From Nanobdellota archaeon (GTDB taxonomy: Archaea; Nanobdellota; Nanobdellia; Woesearchaeales; JAGLXL01): a stretch of 64,000 nucleotides of DNA. Both the position numbers and the translations under genes were made by a program. The first letter of the stretch is position 1; the number at the start of each line of letters is the position of its first letter. The notes beneath the pieces are model-generated. The model made no database searches. It was not told where the DNA came from and saw only the letters and a program-made list of their open reading frames with translations. Below, one piece after another: positions 7,996-15,659 of the stretch. The stretch lies in NCBI GenBank assembly GCA_023132895.1, contig JAGLXL010000004.1, forward strand, positions 1 through 64,000, in the 5' to 3' direction.

Positions 7996-8748
7996 ATGGT
8001 TAAACTCGGAATAATTGGCGGCAGTGGTTTGGATGATCCTAGCATTATTGAGGGGGGTCAGGATGTTGAAACTGAAACCCCTTATGGAAAGAGTTCTGTC
8101 TTGAAAGTGGGCAAGATTAAAGGTGTTGATGTTGTTTTAATTGCAAGGCATGGAAGAGAACATACTATTCCTCCAACTCAAGTTAATTTCAGAGCGAATA
8201 TTCATGCTTTGAAGGAAATTGGTTGTACCCATATTTTAGCAACAACTGCCTGTGGTTCATTGTGTGAAGAAATTGGAAGAGGGGATTTTGTTATTTTAGA
8301 CCAATTTATTGATTTTACCCGGCACAGGAAAGTAAGTTTTTATGAGAAATTTCCGCCTGGCGGAGAAAATGCAAAACATACAGCCATGGAAGATCCTTTT
8401 TCAGAAGAATTGCGGAAGATTTTGATTGATTCAGCTAAGGAGTTAGGGATTAAAGCTCATGAAAAGGGGACAGTAATAACTATTGAAGGTCCAAGGTTTT
8501 CTACTCGGGCTGAGTCGCATATGTTTAGGGCATGGGGAGCTGATGTGATTAATATGTCAGTGGCGCCTGAATGTGCTTTAGCTAATGAAGCAGGAATTCC
8601 TTATGCTGCTGTGGCGATGAGTACTGATTACGACTGCTGGAAAAGTGACGAAGAACCGGTTTCATGGGAAGAAATTTTAAAAGTTTTTGGAGAAAATGTT
8701 GAAAAAGTTAAAAAATTGTTGCTGCATTCTATTAAGAAGGTGAGCTAA
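7996..8748 (+). CDS. mtnP: S-methyl-5'-thioadenosine phosphorylase
   Basis: 250 aa, full length for the family. It shows G-I-I-G-G-S-G at the N-terminus, A-R-H-G near 50, N-F-R-A-N-I near 65, E-G-P-R-F-S-T-R-A-E-S near 160 and S-T-D-Y-D-C-W near 210, the canonical adenine-recognition motif. It cleaves methylthioadenosine with phosphate to adenine and methylthioribose-1-phosphate. It abuts the upstream paralogue and the downstream adenine phosphoribosyltransferase with no spacer, so adenine released here can be re-used at once. Cytoplasmic. Confidence 0.88.
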   Translation: MVKLGIIGGSGLDDPSIIEGGQDVETETPYGKSSVLKVGKIKGVDVVLIARHGREHTIPPTQVNFRANIHALKEIGCTHILATTACGSLCEEIGRGDFVILDQFIDFTRHRKVSFYEKFPPGGENAKHTAMEDPFSEELRKILIDSAKELGIKAHEKGTVITIEGPRFSTRAESHMFRAWGADVINMSVAPECALANEAGIPYAAVAMSTDYDCWKSDEEPVSWEEILKVFGENVEKVKKLLLHSIKKVS

Positions 8749-9279
8749 ATGGAACATATAAAATCAAAGATTAGGACAATTCCACATTTTCCAAAAAAAG
8801 GAATTATGTTTAGGGATATTACTACTTTGTTAAAAGATTCTGAAGGATATAATCAGATGATTGAACTACTGGTTGACAGGTATAAAAACTTGGATATTGA
8901 TTTTGTTGCTGGGATTGAATCACGTGGCTTTATAACTGGAAGTGTATTGGCACATAGATTAGGAGTTGGTTTTATTCCAATCAGAAAGCCAGGAAAATTA
9001 CCTGCTGAAACAGTCTCAGAAGAGTACGAATTGGAATACGGAAAAGATAAGATTGAAGTTCATAAAGATGCAATTAAGCAAGGGAATAAAATTTTATTGG
9101 CTGATGATTTAATCGCAACTGCGGGTACCGGGGTTGCTGCTGCCAACCTCATTCAAAAACTTGGGGGAGAAATTGTTGAATGTTCATTTATAGTAGAACT
9201 TCCTGATTTAAAGGGAAGAGAGAAATTAGAAAAGAAAGGATTGAAAGTATTTTCTTTATTTCAATTTGAAGGAGATTAA
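8749..9279 (+). CDS. apt: Adenine phosphoribosyltransferase
   Basis: 176 aa, normal size. The PRPP-binding motif [14 protein letters not shown] is at about 117-130, with the family's [10 protein letters not shown] and I-E-S-R-G-F motifs near 19 and 57. It converts adenine and PRPP to AMP, completing the salvage route started by the two phosphorylases. Start follows the previous stop directly. The 3' end overlaps the convergent nuclease-like gene by 24 bp. Confidence 0.9.
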   Translation: MEHIKSKIRTIPHFPKKGIMFRDITTLLKDSEGYNQMIELLVDRYKNLDIDFVAGIESRGFITGSVLAHRLGVGFIPIRKPGKLPAETVSEEYELEYGKDKIEVHKDAIKQGNKILLADDLIATAGTGVAAANLIQKLGGEIVECSFIVELPDLKGREKLEKKGLKVFSLFQFEGD

Positions 9280-10164
9280 ATTTTTTATTTTATTTATTTT
9301 AGATTCTATGTTTCTTAATCTATCAATCACAATTAAAGGATATTTTTTATATCCATTTCTATCTAACACTTTTCTTTTTTCTTCATAATAACTTTTTACA
9401 GTTTCACCTTTTCTTGTTCCATATGTCATTGGTGGGTGAAATTCAACAAAGACCTTGTTTTTTATGAAGAAGTCAACGTGATGTCTATTAATTCTAAAAT
9501 GTATGTTTTTTCCTTCTTCGGGTTTTTTTATTAATCTTTCTTTTACAAATATTTGACATAATCTTCTTTCGCTATCTGAATCAAATAAACAGTCCATGAA
9601 TTTGTAAGGATAATTTTTCCTTCTACTTTCTAAAGCCAACAATGCTAAAGGGTACATCTCATGAGCTTTTTTTGCCATTTCTTTTAATTGGTTTGGATTC
9701 TTGACCATACATCTCAATGCAGCTTCTTTTTGGTGTTTTTTGAAGGTTCCTTTTTTCTTCATGGTTTCGTGGGCTTTTTTCATATTTCTTCTTGAGTGTT
9801 CGGGATCTATTTCTTGTAGTCGTTTAGCCATTTTTGAAAAATATTCTGAATTACCCTTCAATCTTTTTACATTTATTTTGCCTTGAATAGGTCCATATTT
9901 TTTACCTAATTCTTTTCCAAGCCAAGGATGTTTTTGCTGAGCAATTTTACCAGCTTTGCTGTATAAATTTGGATGTTTTTCTATTGCTTTCTTTTGATTT
10001 TTTTTAGCAATTATGCAATATTTATACCACTTAGCTGATTTTTTGACAAATCTTGAACCAATTGGTAGTTTTAACTTTTTTGCAATTTCTTCGATGGACA
10101 AGTCTGAATCTAGAAAGGATTCTACCTGATTTCTTATTTTGATATGTTTCTTATCTTTTTTCAT
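9256..10164 (-). CDS. NUMOD-repeat protein with PD-(D/E)xK-like nuclease domain
   Basis: 302 aa, very basic. An N-terminal helix-turn-helix-like segment (about 11-45) is followed by three or more Lys-rich repeats with a (H/D/N)-P core (about 55-172), like the modular DNA-binding repeats of homing endonucleases. A C-terminal domain carries S-D-S-E199-R-R-L, D231-F-F-I and V-E241-F-H, spaced as in PD-(D/E)xK or very-short-patch-repair folds. It is a free-standing candidate homing-type or repair endonuclease. Its ribosome-binding site lies in a perfect hairpin and an 81-nt stem-loop lies just beyond. Convergent with apt. Confidence 0.6.
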   Translation of the reverse strand: MKKDKKHIKIRNQVESFLDSDLSIEEIAKKLKLPIGSRFVKKSAKWYKYCIIAKKNQKKAIEKHPNLYSKAGKIAQQKHPWLGKELGKKYGPIQGKINVKRLKGNSEYFSKMAKRLQEIDPEHSRRNMKKAHETMKKKGTFKKHQKEAALRCMVKNPNQLKEMAKKAHEMYPLALLALESRRKNYPYKFMDCLFDSDSERRLCQIFVKERLIKKPEEGKNIHFRINRHHVDFFIKNKVFVEFHPPMTYGTRKGETVKSYYEEKRKVLDRNGYKKYPLIVIDRLRNIESKINKIKNLISFKLK

Positions 10165-10166
10165 TT

Positions 10167-10193
10167 AAAATCACCTCATTTATAGGTGATTTT
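10167..10193 (-). promoter_or_regulatory. Hairpin holding the ribosome-binding site of the nuclease-like gene
   Basis: On the minus strand AAAATCACC and GGTGATTTT form a perfect 9-bp stem with a 9-nt loop. The Shine-Dalgarno GAGGTGA lies in the 3' arm, 7-8 nt before the ATG at 10164. The structure should hide the ribosome-binding site. Confidence 0.6.
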
Positions 10194-10195
10194 GA

Positions 10196-10276
10196 GAGGA
10201 CGTTAAGCGAACCTGCGTAAAAGATTTGACCTCTTTTTTGAGGAAAAATCTTAATTTAGCAGGTTTGCGTGTCCTC
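10196..10276. repeat. 81-nt imperfect stem-loop
   Basis: Paired blocks in order: GAGGAC/GTCCTC (outermost), GCGAACCTGC/GCAGGTTTGC, AAGATT/AATCTT and CCTC/GAGG around a T6 loop. The four blocks are collinear, separated by small bulges. It could be a structured RNA, a mobile-element end or a bidirectional terminator. Confidence 0.55.
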
Positions 10277-10345
10277 GTGTTATTAGAATAAAAAAATTTA
10301 AAAATTGTTTGTGGACTTGTCTAGTGTGTCCAGTGGTAGCCAAAA

Positions 10346-10633
10346 TTGAAAAAATTAATAAATATTAATCAAATAACAAGATTTATGGCTGATATGGAAA
10401 AAGATCTGGAAAAGGATGAAGATTTTGTTTTGAAGTCAATTGCTTCGACAAAGGAGATTGGTTTGCTGGCTGATAATCTAACTCAGTATTTTAGCAAATA
10501 TTCTGAGTTGGGTGAAGTGAAAATCTCTTTTGATGAGCTGGCTAAGAACTGGAAAATAAAGACAGACAAAGGAGAGAAAACAGTTGAGTATCCAGAAGGA
10601 ATTGCACAGGCAGTTATGGAATTACGCGAATAA
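10346..10633 (+). CDS. Small hypothetical acidic protein
   Basis: Up to 95 aa from a TTG at 10346; an in-frame ATG at 10385 (M-A-D-M-E-K-D-L) gives 82 aa and looks at least as likely. No clear ribosome-binding site was seen for either. The protein is helical and acidic with no membrane segment and no recognised domain. Its last 12 bp overlap the convergent zinc-ribbon gene. Confidence 0.5.
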   Translation: MKKLININQITRFMADMEKDLEKDEDFVLKSIASTKEIGLLADNLTQYFSKYSELGEVKISFDELAKNWKIKTDKGEKTVEYPEGIAQAVMELRE

Positions 10634-10918
10634 TTGTTTTCTTAATTCAAAATCAAATCGAGCAGCAAATTCTTTAGCTAGATCTTGGTTGTTTTGCTCT
10701 AAGAATTCATAGATGTCGCGGCTGGAACAGTGAGCACAGATGCTCATTTTTTTGCCGCAGAAAAGACATGAATCGCCAGTTTCTGTTTCTAGGTTAAGGG
10801 TTTTTATTTTATGGGCTAGGACTGGATTTATTTCATTGAGCCAAGAAAAAACCCTTTGACTGAGGCAGTCTGGGCAAATAGGGTTAGTGATGGTTTCTGC
10901 ACATAGAGTACACTTCAT
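10622..10918 (-). CDS. Small zinc-ribbon protein with four CxxC knuckles
   Basis: 98 aa. Four Cys pairs are visible: C-T-L-C (3-6), C-P-D-C (15-18), C-L-F-C (51-54) and C-A-H-C (62-65), so two zinc sites. Each zinc knuckle pair is followed by a similar helix (Q-R-V-F-S-W-L-N and S-R-D-I-Y-E-F-L-E), which suggests an internal duplication of about 47 residues. Probably nucleic-acid or protein binding; exact role unknown. Confidence 0.65.
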   Translation of the reverse strand: MKCTLCAETITNPICPDCLSQRVFSWLNEINPVLAHKIKTLNLETETGDSCLFCGKKMSICAHCSSRDIYEFLEQNNQDLAKEFAARFDFELRKQLFA

Positions 10919-11034
10919 ATAGTTTGTTTTTGAATTATATTTAATAAAATGGTTTCATATGAGGTATATACTGTATATTTATCAGGATTGGTTTGACATA
11001 AAATTTAAATAAAATTAACTTAATTCTTTTTTAA

Positions 11035-11502
11035 ATGGCAGAAGAAATCTTTAGAAAAATAATTGATTTATTAGAACAGAATAAGGTCAAGTATAAACTT
11101 ATTGAGCATGAACCGGTTTTTACAAGTGAGGGGGCAGCTAAGGTTAGAGGAACTAAATTAGAGCAAGGTGCAAAAGCACTTGTTTTACAGTCTAAAAAGA
11201 AACTTTTTTTAGCAGTAGTTCCTGGCAATAAGAAAATTAACTTGGAAAAACTAAAAGTTATTCTTAAGGTTAAAAAATTAGGTTTGGCTAGTCCTGAAAG
11301 AGTAAAAGAAAAAACAAGTTGTGAAATTGGTTCAGTCCCTCCACTTGGTAATGTGGTTGGTTTAGACACTTATGTTGATAAAAATCTGCTGGAAAATGAG
11401 TATATTGCTTTTAATGCTGGGAGTCATTCCAAGTCGATTATGATGCGTTCTGTTGATTATGTAAAAATTGTTAATCCTGAGATAGACCTATTTGCTGAGT
11501 AG
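11035..11502 (+). CDS. YbaK/prolyl-tRNA deacylase-family trans-editing protein
   Basis: 155 aa, full length for the YbaK/EbsC/ProX fold. Motifs include H-E-P-V-F-T-S-E-G-A-A (about 25-35), the Lys in G-A-K-A-L-V-L and G-S-V-P-P-L-G near 97. Members hydrolyse mischarged aminoacyl-tRNAs (Ala- or Cys-tRNA-Pro, for example); which substrate applies here cannot be told. A TATA-like AATTTAAATA lies about 25-30 bp upstream. It sits just before the MNT/HEPN-alaS operon, so tRNA quality-control genes are clustered here. Confidence 0.8.
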   Translation: MAEEIFRKIIDLLEQNKVKYKLIEHEPVFTSEGAAKVRGTKLEQGAKALVLQSKKKLFLAVVPGNKKINLEKLKVILKVKKLGLASPERVKEKTSCEIGSVPPLGNVVGLDTYVDKNLLENEYIAFNAGSHSKSIMMRSVDYVKIVNPEIDLFAE

Positions 11503-11555
11503 ACAAATTTTAGTTAAATAATTAAGAATAAATATCAGAGATGATAAATTCTTCC

Positions 11556-11580
11556 GATATATTTATATATCAGTTGATAT
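11556..11580 (+). promoter_or_regulatory. Overlapping dyads and TATA box of MNT/HEPN pair 3
   Basis: GATATATTTATATATC (11556-11571) is a perfect dyad containing the TATA box. ATATCA-GT-TGATAT (11567-11580) is a second perfect dyad overlapping it. The ATG at 11594 lies about 28 bp from the TATA box, so the transcript is probably leaderless. Confidence 0.55.
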
Positions 11581-11593
11581 TATTTTATTTCAC

Positions 11594-12118
11594 ATGTTAC
11601 AAAAATATAACACTTATAAAATCCTTGAATTGTTTTTTGATTTTCCTACAAAAAATTTTCAATTGAGAGAGATTTCAAGAAGAGTTAAATTGGGGTTGCC
11701 TTCTGTAATTAATCATGTTAAATTGCTAGAAAAAGAGGAATTTATTAAAAAAGAAAAAGGAAATATTTATGATAATTATAAAGCAAATAAGACCAGTAAG
11801 TTCAAACTTTATAAGAAAACAAATCTTCTTTTAAGATTGGATGAATGTGGTTTATTGTATTTTTTAAAAGAAAAATTAACTCCTGATGTTATTGTTTTGT
11901 TTGGTTCTGCAGTTCAAGGGAATGATGTTGAAGAAAGTGATATTGACTTATTTATTTTGGCTAAGAAGAAAGATTTGAATTTGAAACCATTTGAAGAAAA
12001 ATTAAATCGTGAAATTAACCTTTTTTTCGAAGAAAAACTAGGTAAGTTGCCTAAGGAATTGATGAATAATATTATAAATGGAATAGTCTTGTCTGGTTAT
12101 TTAAGGGTGCTTAAATGA
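11594..12118 (+). CDS. Winged-helix/minimal nucleotidyltransferase fusion, pair 3
   Basis: 174 aa. The winged helix covers about 1-75 (F-Q-L-R-E-I-S-R-R-V and P-S-V-I-N-H-V-K-L-L). The nucleotidyltransferase follows with the intact L-F-G-S-A and S-D-I-D-L motif near 102-120. It ends I-I-N-G-I-V-L-S-G, as does the pair 1 protein (I-C-N-G-I-V-L-S-G-E-L), so these two are closer relatives than pair 2. The stop overlaps the HEPN start by 4 bp. Likely an autoregulating antitoxin. Confidence 0.78.
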   Translation: MLQKYNTYKILELFFDFPTKNFQLREISRRVKLGLPSVINHVKLLEKEEFIKKEKGNIYDNYKANKTSKFKLYKKTNLLLRLDECGLLYFLKEKLTPDVIVLFGSAVQGNDVEESDIDLFILAKKKDLNLKPFEEKLNREINLFFEEKLGKLPKELMNNIINGIVLSGYLRVLK

Positions 12119-12537
12119 AAGAATGGGAAGACGTCAAAGATTTGATAAGGGAAGTTGGTAAGAATGATGAGATGGCTAGGTCTTTATTACAATTTATTGA
12201 GCTTAGATTAAATTCGATAAAAAGATTTGATTCTGAAAAAGAAACTTCACTGATTGTTGAAAGTTATTATGAAGTGATTAAGGAATTAATCACAGGATTA
12301 ATGGTTATTGATGGTTACAAAACAACCTCTCATGAAGCTTTAATAATTTATCTAAAAAAATTTTATAATGAATTTGATGAATATGAGATAAATTTAACTG
12401 ATGAATTAAGAAAATTGAGGAATAAAGTTAGTTATGAAGGTTATTTAATTGATGAATCTTATTTAAAAAGGAATCAATTGGAAATAAAGGGTATTATTAA
12501 AAAGTTGAAAGACACTATTAATAAAAAATTAAAATGA
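12115..12537 (+). CDS. HEPN-domain protein, probable toxin of pair 3
   Basis: 140 aa, helical, with L-R-K-L-R-N-K-V-S-Y-E-G near 95-106. As in pair 1 the RX4-6H motif is R-x4-Y. It starts within the stop of the nucleotidyltransferase (ATGA overlap), and its own stop overlaps the alaS start by 4 bp, coupling a toxin-antitoxin pair to an essential synthetase. RNase activity is assumed from the family and is not certain because of the His-to-Tyr change. Confidence 0.72.
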   Translation: MKEWEDVKDLIREVGKNDEMARSLLQFIELRLNSIKRFDSEKETSLIVESYYEVIKELITGLMVIDGYKTTSHEALIIYLKKFYNEFDEYEINLTDELRKLRNKVSYEGYLIDESYLKRNQLEIKGIIKKLKDTINKKLK

Positions 12538-15314
12538 AAAGTGATAAGGAGATTAAAAAAGAGTTTAAAGTGATTGCTTCTCAAAAGCCTGAGAAATATT
12601 ACCCTGTCAAGTCACTTAAGGAATTGGGTTTTCAGCGGGGCAGATGCTCTAAATGTCATACTTATTTCTGGTCGTTGGAAAAGAGAGATGTTTGCGGAGA
12701 TGCTGCTTGCGTTGGAGGATTTACTTTTATTGGTAACAGTCCAGCTAAGAGGAAATTAACCTATACTCAAACTTGGGAAGATTTTGCTAAAATTCATAAA
12801 AAATTAGGTTATACTCCCATCTCTAGATATCCTGTTGTTGCTCGATGGAGAGATGATGTTTATTGGGTCAATGCAGGGATTTATAATTTTCAACCTTATG
12901 TTGTTTCTGGGGAAGTAAAGCCACCTGCTAATCCTGTAGTGGAACCTCAGTTTTGTTTACGATTTAATGATATTGATAATGTGGGAATAACTGGAGCGCA
13001 TTATGTTGGTTTTGTAATGCTGGGAGAGCATGCTTTTATGCCGCCTGAGAAATTTAATTTTAACCAATATCTAAAAGATCATCTGGAATGGATTAACAAA
13101 GGCATGGGTTTAGCTAACCGGCATTTAGTTTTGCATGAAGATGTTTGGGCTGGCGGCGGTAATTTTGGTTCGTCAATGGAATTTTTTTCTGGTGGTCTTG
13201 AATTAGGTAATCAAGTTTACATAACACATGAAGTTACTTCTTCTGGTTCTCAGGAATTGAAATTGAAAGTTTTAGATATGGGTGGAGGTATGGAAAGAGT
13301 GCCTTGGTTTACTTTTGGAAAAGCAACTTCTTATGAAACAACTTTTCCTTCTGTGATTCGTAAATTACGAGAGGAAACAGGAGTAAAGTTTGATTCAGAT
13401 TTGGTTAAGAAATTTATGCCTTATGCTGCCTGGTTGAATGTAGATGAAGTTGATGATATTAATAAGGCCTGGAGTAGAGTGGGGAAAAAAGTTGGGATGG
13501 GAGTTAAGGAATTGCGAGAGAAGATTTTACCTCAGATGGCTTTGTATTCTATAGCTGAACATTCCCGTGCTTTGTTAGTGGCATTAAATGATGGCGCTTT
13601 GCCTTCTAATGTTGGTGGCGGCTATAATTTACGGGTTATCTTGCGTCGGGCATTGTCCTTTATTGACAAGTATAAATGGAATTTGTACTTGCCTGATATT
13701 TGTAAATGGCATGCTTTGGAATTGAAAAAGTTATTTCCTGAATTGCGAGAGAATCTTTCTGATGTACGGAAGATTTTAGATGTTGAGAAAAACAAGTATG
13801 AGGCGACTCGTCAGAAAAGTAGAGAAATGGTTTCTCGAATAATTAAGATGAGGTTGGATGAAAAAAAATTATTAGAATTATATGATTCAAAAGGCATTAC
13901 TCCTGAAATTTTGAGGGAGGAAGGGGAGAAAGTTGGAGTTAAAATTAAAGTTCCTGATAATTTTTATGCTAAAGTAGCTGCTTTGCATGAGAAAAGGGAA
14001 AAGGTTGTTGTTAAAAGGGAGAAGAAATATAATATTGAAGTAGCTGAAACAAAACCTTTGTATTTTGATGACTGGTCTAAGGATAATTTTTCTGGAAAAG
14101 TTCTTTGGATGAAAGGCCAATATGTTGTTTTAGATAAAACTGTTTTTTATCCTCGGTCTGGCGGACAAGAAAATGATACAGGTATTTTAGCTGGTGGTGA
14201 GGTAGTTGATGTGTTTAAGCAAGGCGGATGGATTGTTCATAAGCTGAAGACAAAGGCTGATTTTAAAGTTGGTTTTGTTGTGAAGGGAAAAATTGATTTG
14301 ATTCGTCGCAAGCAATTAACACAACATCATACTGCTGCGCACATTATTAATGCTGCGGCACGAAAGGTTTTGGGGAATCATATTAATCAAGCAGGTGCTA
14401 AAAAGTCAGTTGAGAAAGGTCATTTGGATATTACTCATTATGAAAGCTTGACTGATGATGAAGTTATTAAGATTCAAGACGAAGCAAATAAAATTGTGGC
14501 AATGAAACTGCCAGTAATTTCTATTTTTATGGGCAGAGACGAGGCTGAGAAGAAGTTTGGTATGAGGATTTATCAAGGAGGAGCTGTGCCTGGCAAGACT
14601 TTGAGAATTGTGGAGATTGCTGATACTGAAGCAGAAGCTTGCGGGGGAACGCACCTTAAGAATACATCTGAGGCAGAAGAGATCAAGGTAGTAGGAGCTT
14701 TTAAGATTGCAGATGATACTGTTCGGATTGAATACAAAGCTGGGGAGGCAGCTAAGAAAGAGGAGGAGAAATTAAGTGGTTTAGGTGGAGATATTGCGAA
14801 GCTGGCTAAAAAGATGAGTGTTGAAGTTGAGGTGAATGAAGATTATCTGAAAATGGCTGCTGATGAGTTTTCTGTGCCAATGAATCAGCTTTTAGGTGCT
14901 TTTGAAAAGTTTATTGGGATGGTTGATGAGAATGCACGTAAGTTAGAGAAAGTTAAATTTCCTTTAAAAATGACTTTGTTTGAGTTTGCTCGTGAATTGT
15001 TTAAGGTTTGGAAAAAGCAAAAGAAGGGATTAGAGAAGAAATCAAAAGAAAATTTAGGCAAGAAATTAGGTGAGATTAAGGAGAAAAGTGTGATGGAAGT
15101 TGATTTAGATGCAAATGAAATGAGGAAAATGGCTGAAGGTTTTGGCAAGATTTTATTGTTGAATAGTTCAGGTAATTTTGTTTTTAAAGGGCCGGATAAG
15201 TTATTTGAGAAGTTTTTGATTGATTTTTTAGCTAAGGGTGGTGGTAAGGTTATTAAGCAGGGAATGGTTGATAAGAAGAAGATTAAGGTTATATTAGGGA
15301 AGTTTAAGTTTTAA
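12534..15314 (+). CDS. alaS: Alanyl-tRNA synthetase, archaeal type
   Basis: 926 aa, full length. An archaeal N-terminal zinc ribbon (C-S-K-C-H and C-G-D-A-A-C, about 38-60) precedes the class II core (about 65-480). The editing domain has H-H-T-A-A-H-I near 597 and C-G-G-T-H near 702, the zinc-binding deacylation site. A helical C-terminal oligomerisation/C-Ala region (about 740-926) is Lys-rich. It charges tRNA-Ala and clears Ser/Gly mischarging. The start lies in the 4-bp overlap with the HEPN gene and no separate ribosome-binding site is evident, so expression probably depends on the toxin-antitoxin operon. Confidence 0.95.
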   Translation: MKSDKEIKKEFKVIASQKPEKYYPVKSLKELGFQRGRCSKCHTYFWSLEKRDVCGDAACVGGFTFIGNSPAKRKLTYTQTWEDFAKIHKKLGYTPISRYPVVARWRDDVYWVNAGIYNFQPYVVSGEVKPPANPVVEPQFCLRFNDIDNVGITGAHYVGFVMLGEHAFMPPEKFNFNQYLKDHLEWINKGMGLANRHLVLHEDVWAGGGNFGSSMEFFSGGLELGNQVYITHEVTSSGSQELKLKVLDMGGGMERVPWFTFGKATSYETTFPSVIRKLREETGVKFDSDLVKKFMPYAAWLNVDEVDDINKAWSRVGKKVGMGVKELREKILPQMALYSIAEHSRALLVALNDGALPSNVGGGYNLRVILRRALSFIDKYKWNLYLPDICKWHALELKKLFPELRENLSDVRKILDVEKNKYEATRQKSREMVSRIIKMRLDEKKLLELYDSKGITPEILREEGEKVGVKIKVPDNFYAKVAALHEKREKVVVKREKKYNIEVAETKPLYFDDWSKDNFSGKVLWMKGQYVVLDKTVFYPRSGGQENDTGILAGGEVVDVFKQGGWIVHKLKTKADFKVGFVVKGKIDLIRRKQLTQHHTAAHIINAAARKVLGNHINQAGAKKSVEKGHLDITHYESLTDDEVIKIQDEANKIVAMKLPVISIFMGRDEAEKKFGMRIYQGGAVPGKTLRIVEIADTEAEACGGTHLKNTSEAEEIKVVGAFKIADDTVRIEYKAGEAAKKEEEKLSGLGGDIAKLAKKMSVEVEVNEDYLKMAADEFSVPMNQLLGAFEKFIGMVDENARKLEKVKFPLKMTLFEFARELFKVWKKQKKGLEKKSKENLGKKLGEIKEKSVMEVDLDANEMRKMAEGFGKILLLNSSGNFVFKGPDKLFEKFLIDFLAKGGGKVIKQGMVDKKKIKVILGKFKF

Positions 15315-15420
15315 TATATTTTATATTAATCTTACGTTAATATGATGTTATTTTGATAACAATTATTGGTTTAAGAAACATTTATATATCTCAAATTAAT
15401 GTTATGTTAATGAGGTGCTA

Positions 15421-15464
15421 AGAGGCAAAACCTCTGGCGCCATCAAAATCAAGATTTTGAGGTG
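15421..15464 (+). promoter_or_regulatory. Two adjacent perfect hairpins before the DUF2683-like gene
   Basis: AGAGG-CAAAA-CCTCT (15421-15435) and TCAAAATC-AA-GATTTTGA (15443-15460) are both perfect stems. The second ends inside the ribosome-binding site GAGGTG (15459-15464) that serves the ATG at 15471. They may control translation. Confidence 0.45.
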
Positions 15465-15470
15465 TTAAAG

Positions 15471-15659
15471 ATGGTGAAAGCACTTATAGATGTTCATGAG
15501 CATACCAACAAAATTCTGAATATTGTTAAAGCTAAACATGGATTGAAAGATAAATCCAGGGCTATAGACCAAATGGCTAAGGAATATGAAGAAAAGGTTT
15601 TAGAACTGGAATTAAGGCCGAAAGTGCTTGAATCTTTTAAGGAAAAGGAGAAAGAATGA
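15471..15659 (+). CDS. Small DUF2683-like protein
   Basis: 62 aa from the ATG at 15471, preferred over a GTG at 15462 because GAGGTG overlaps the latter and is well spaced for the former. The M-V-K-A-L-I-D-V opening and G-L-K-D-K-S-x-A-I-D match the pattern I associate with archaeal DUF2683 antitoxin-like proteins, usually found beside RelE-type toxins. No toxin follows here; the next gene, overlapping by 4 bp, is a membrane protease. Either an orphan antitoxin or a regulator of the protease. Confidence 0.6.
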   Translation: MVKALIDVHEHTNKILNIVKAKHGLKDKSRAIDQMAKEYEEKVLELELRPKVLESFKEKEKE

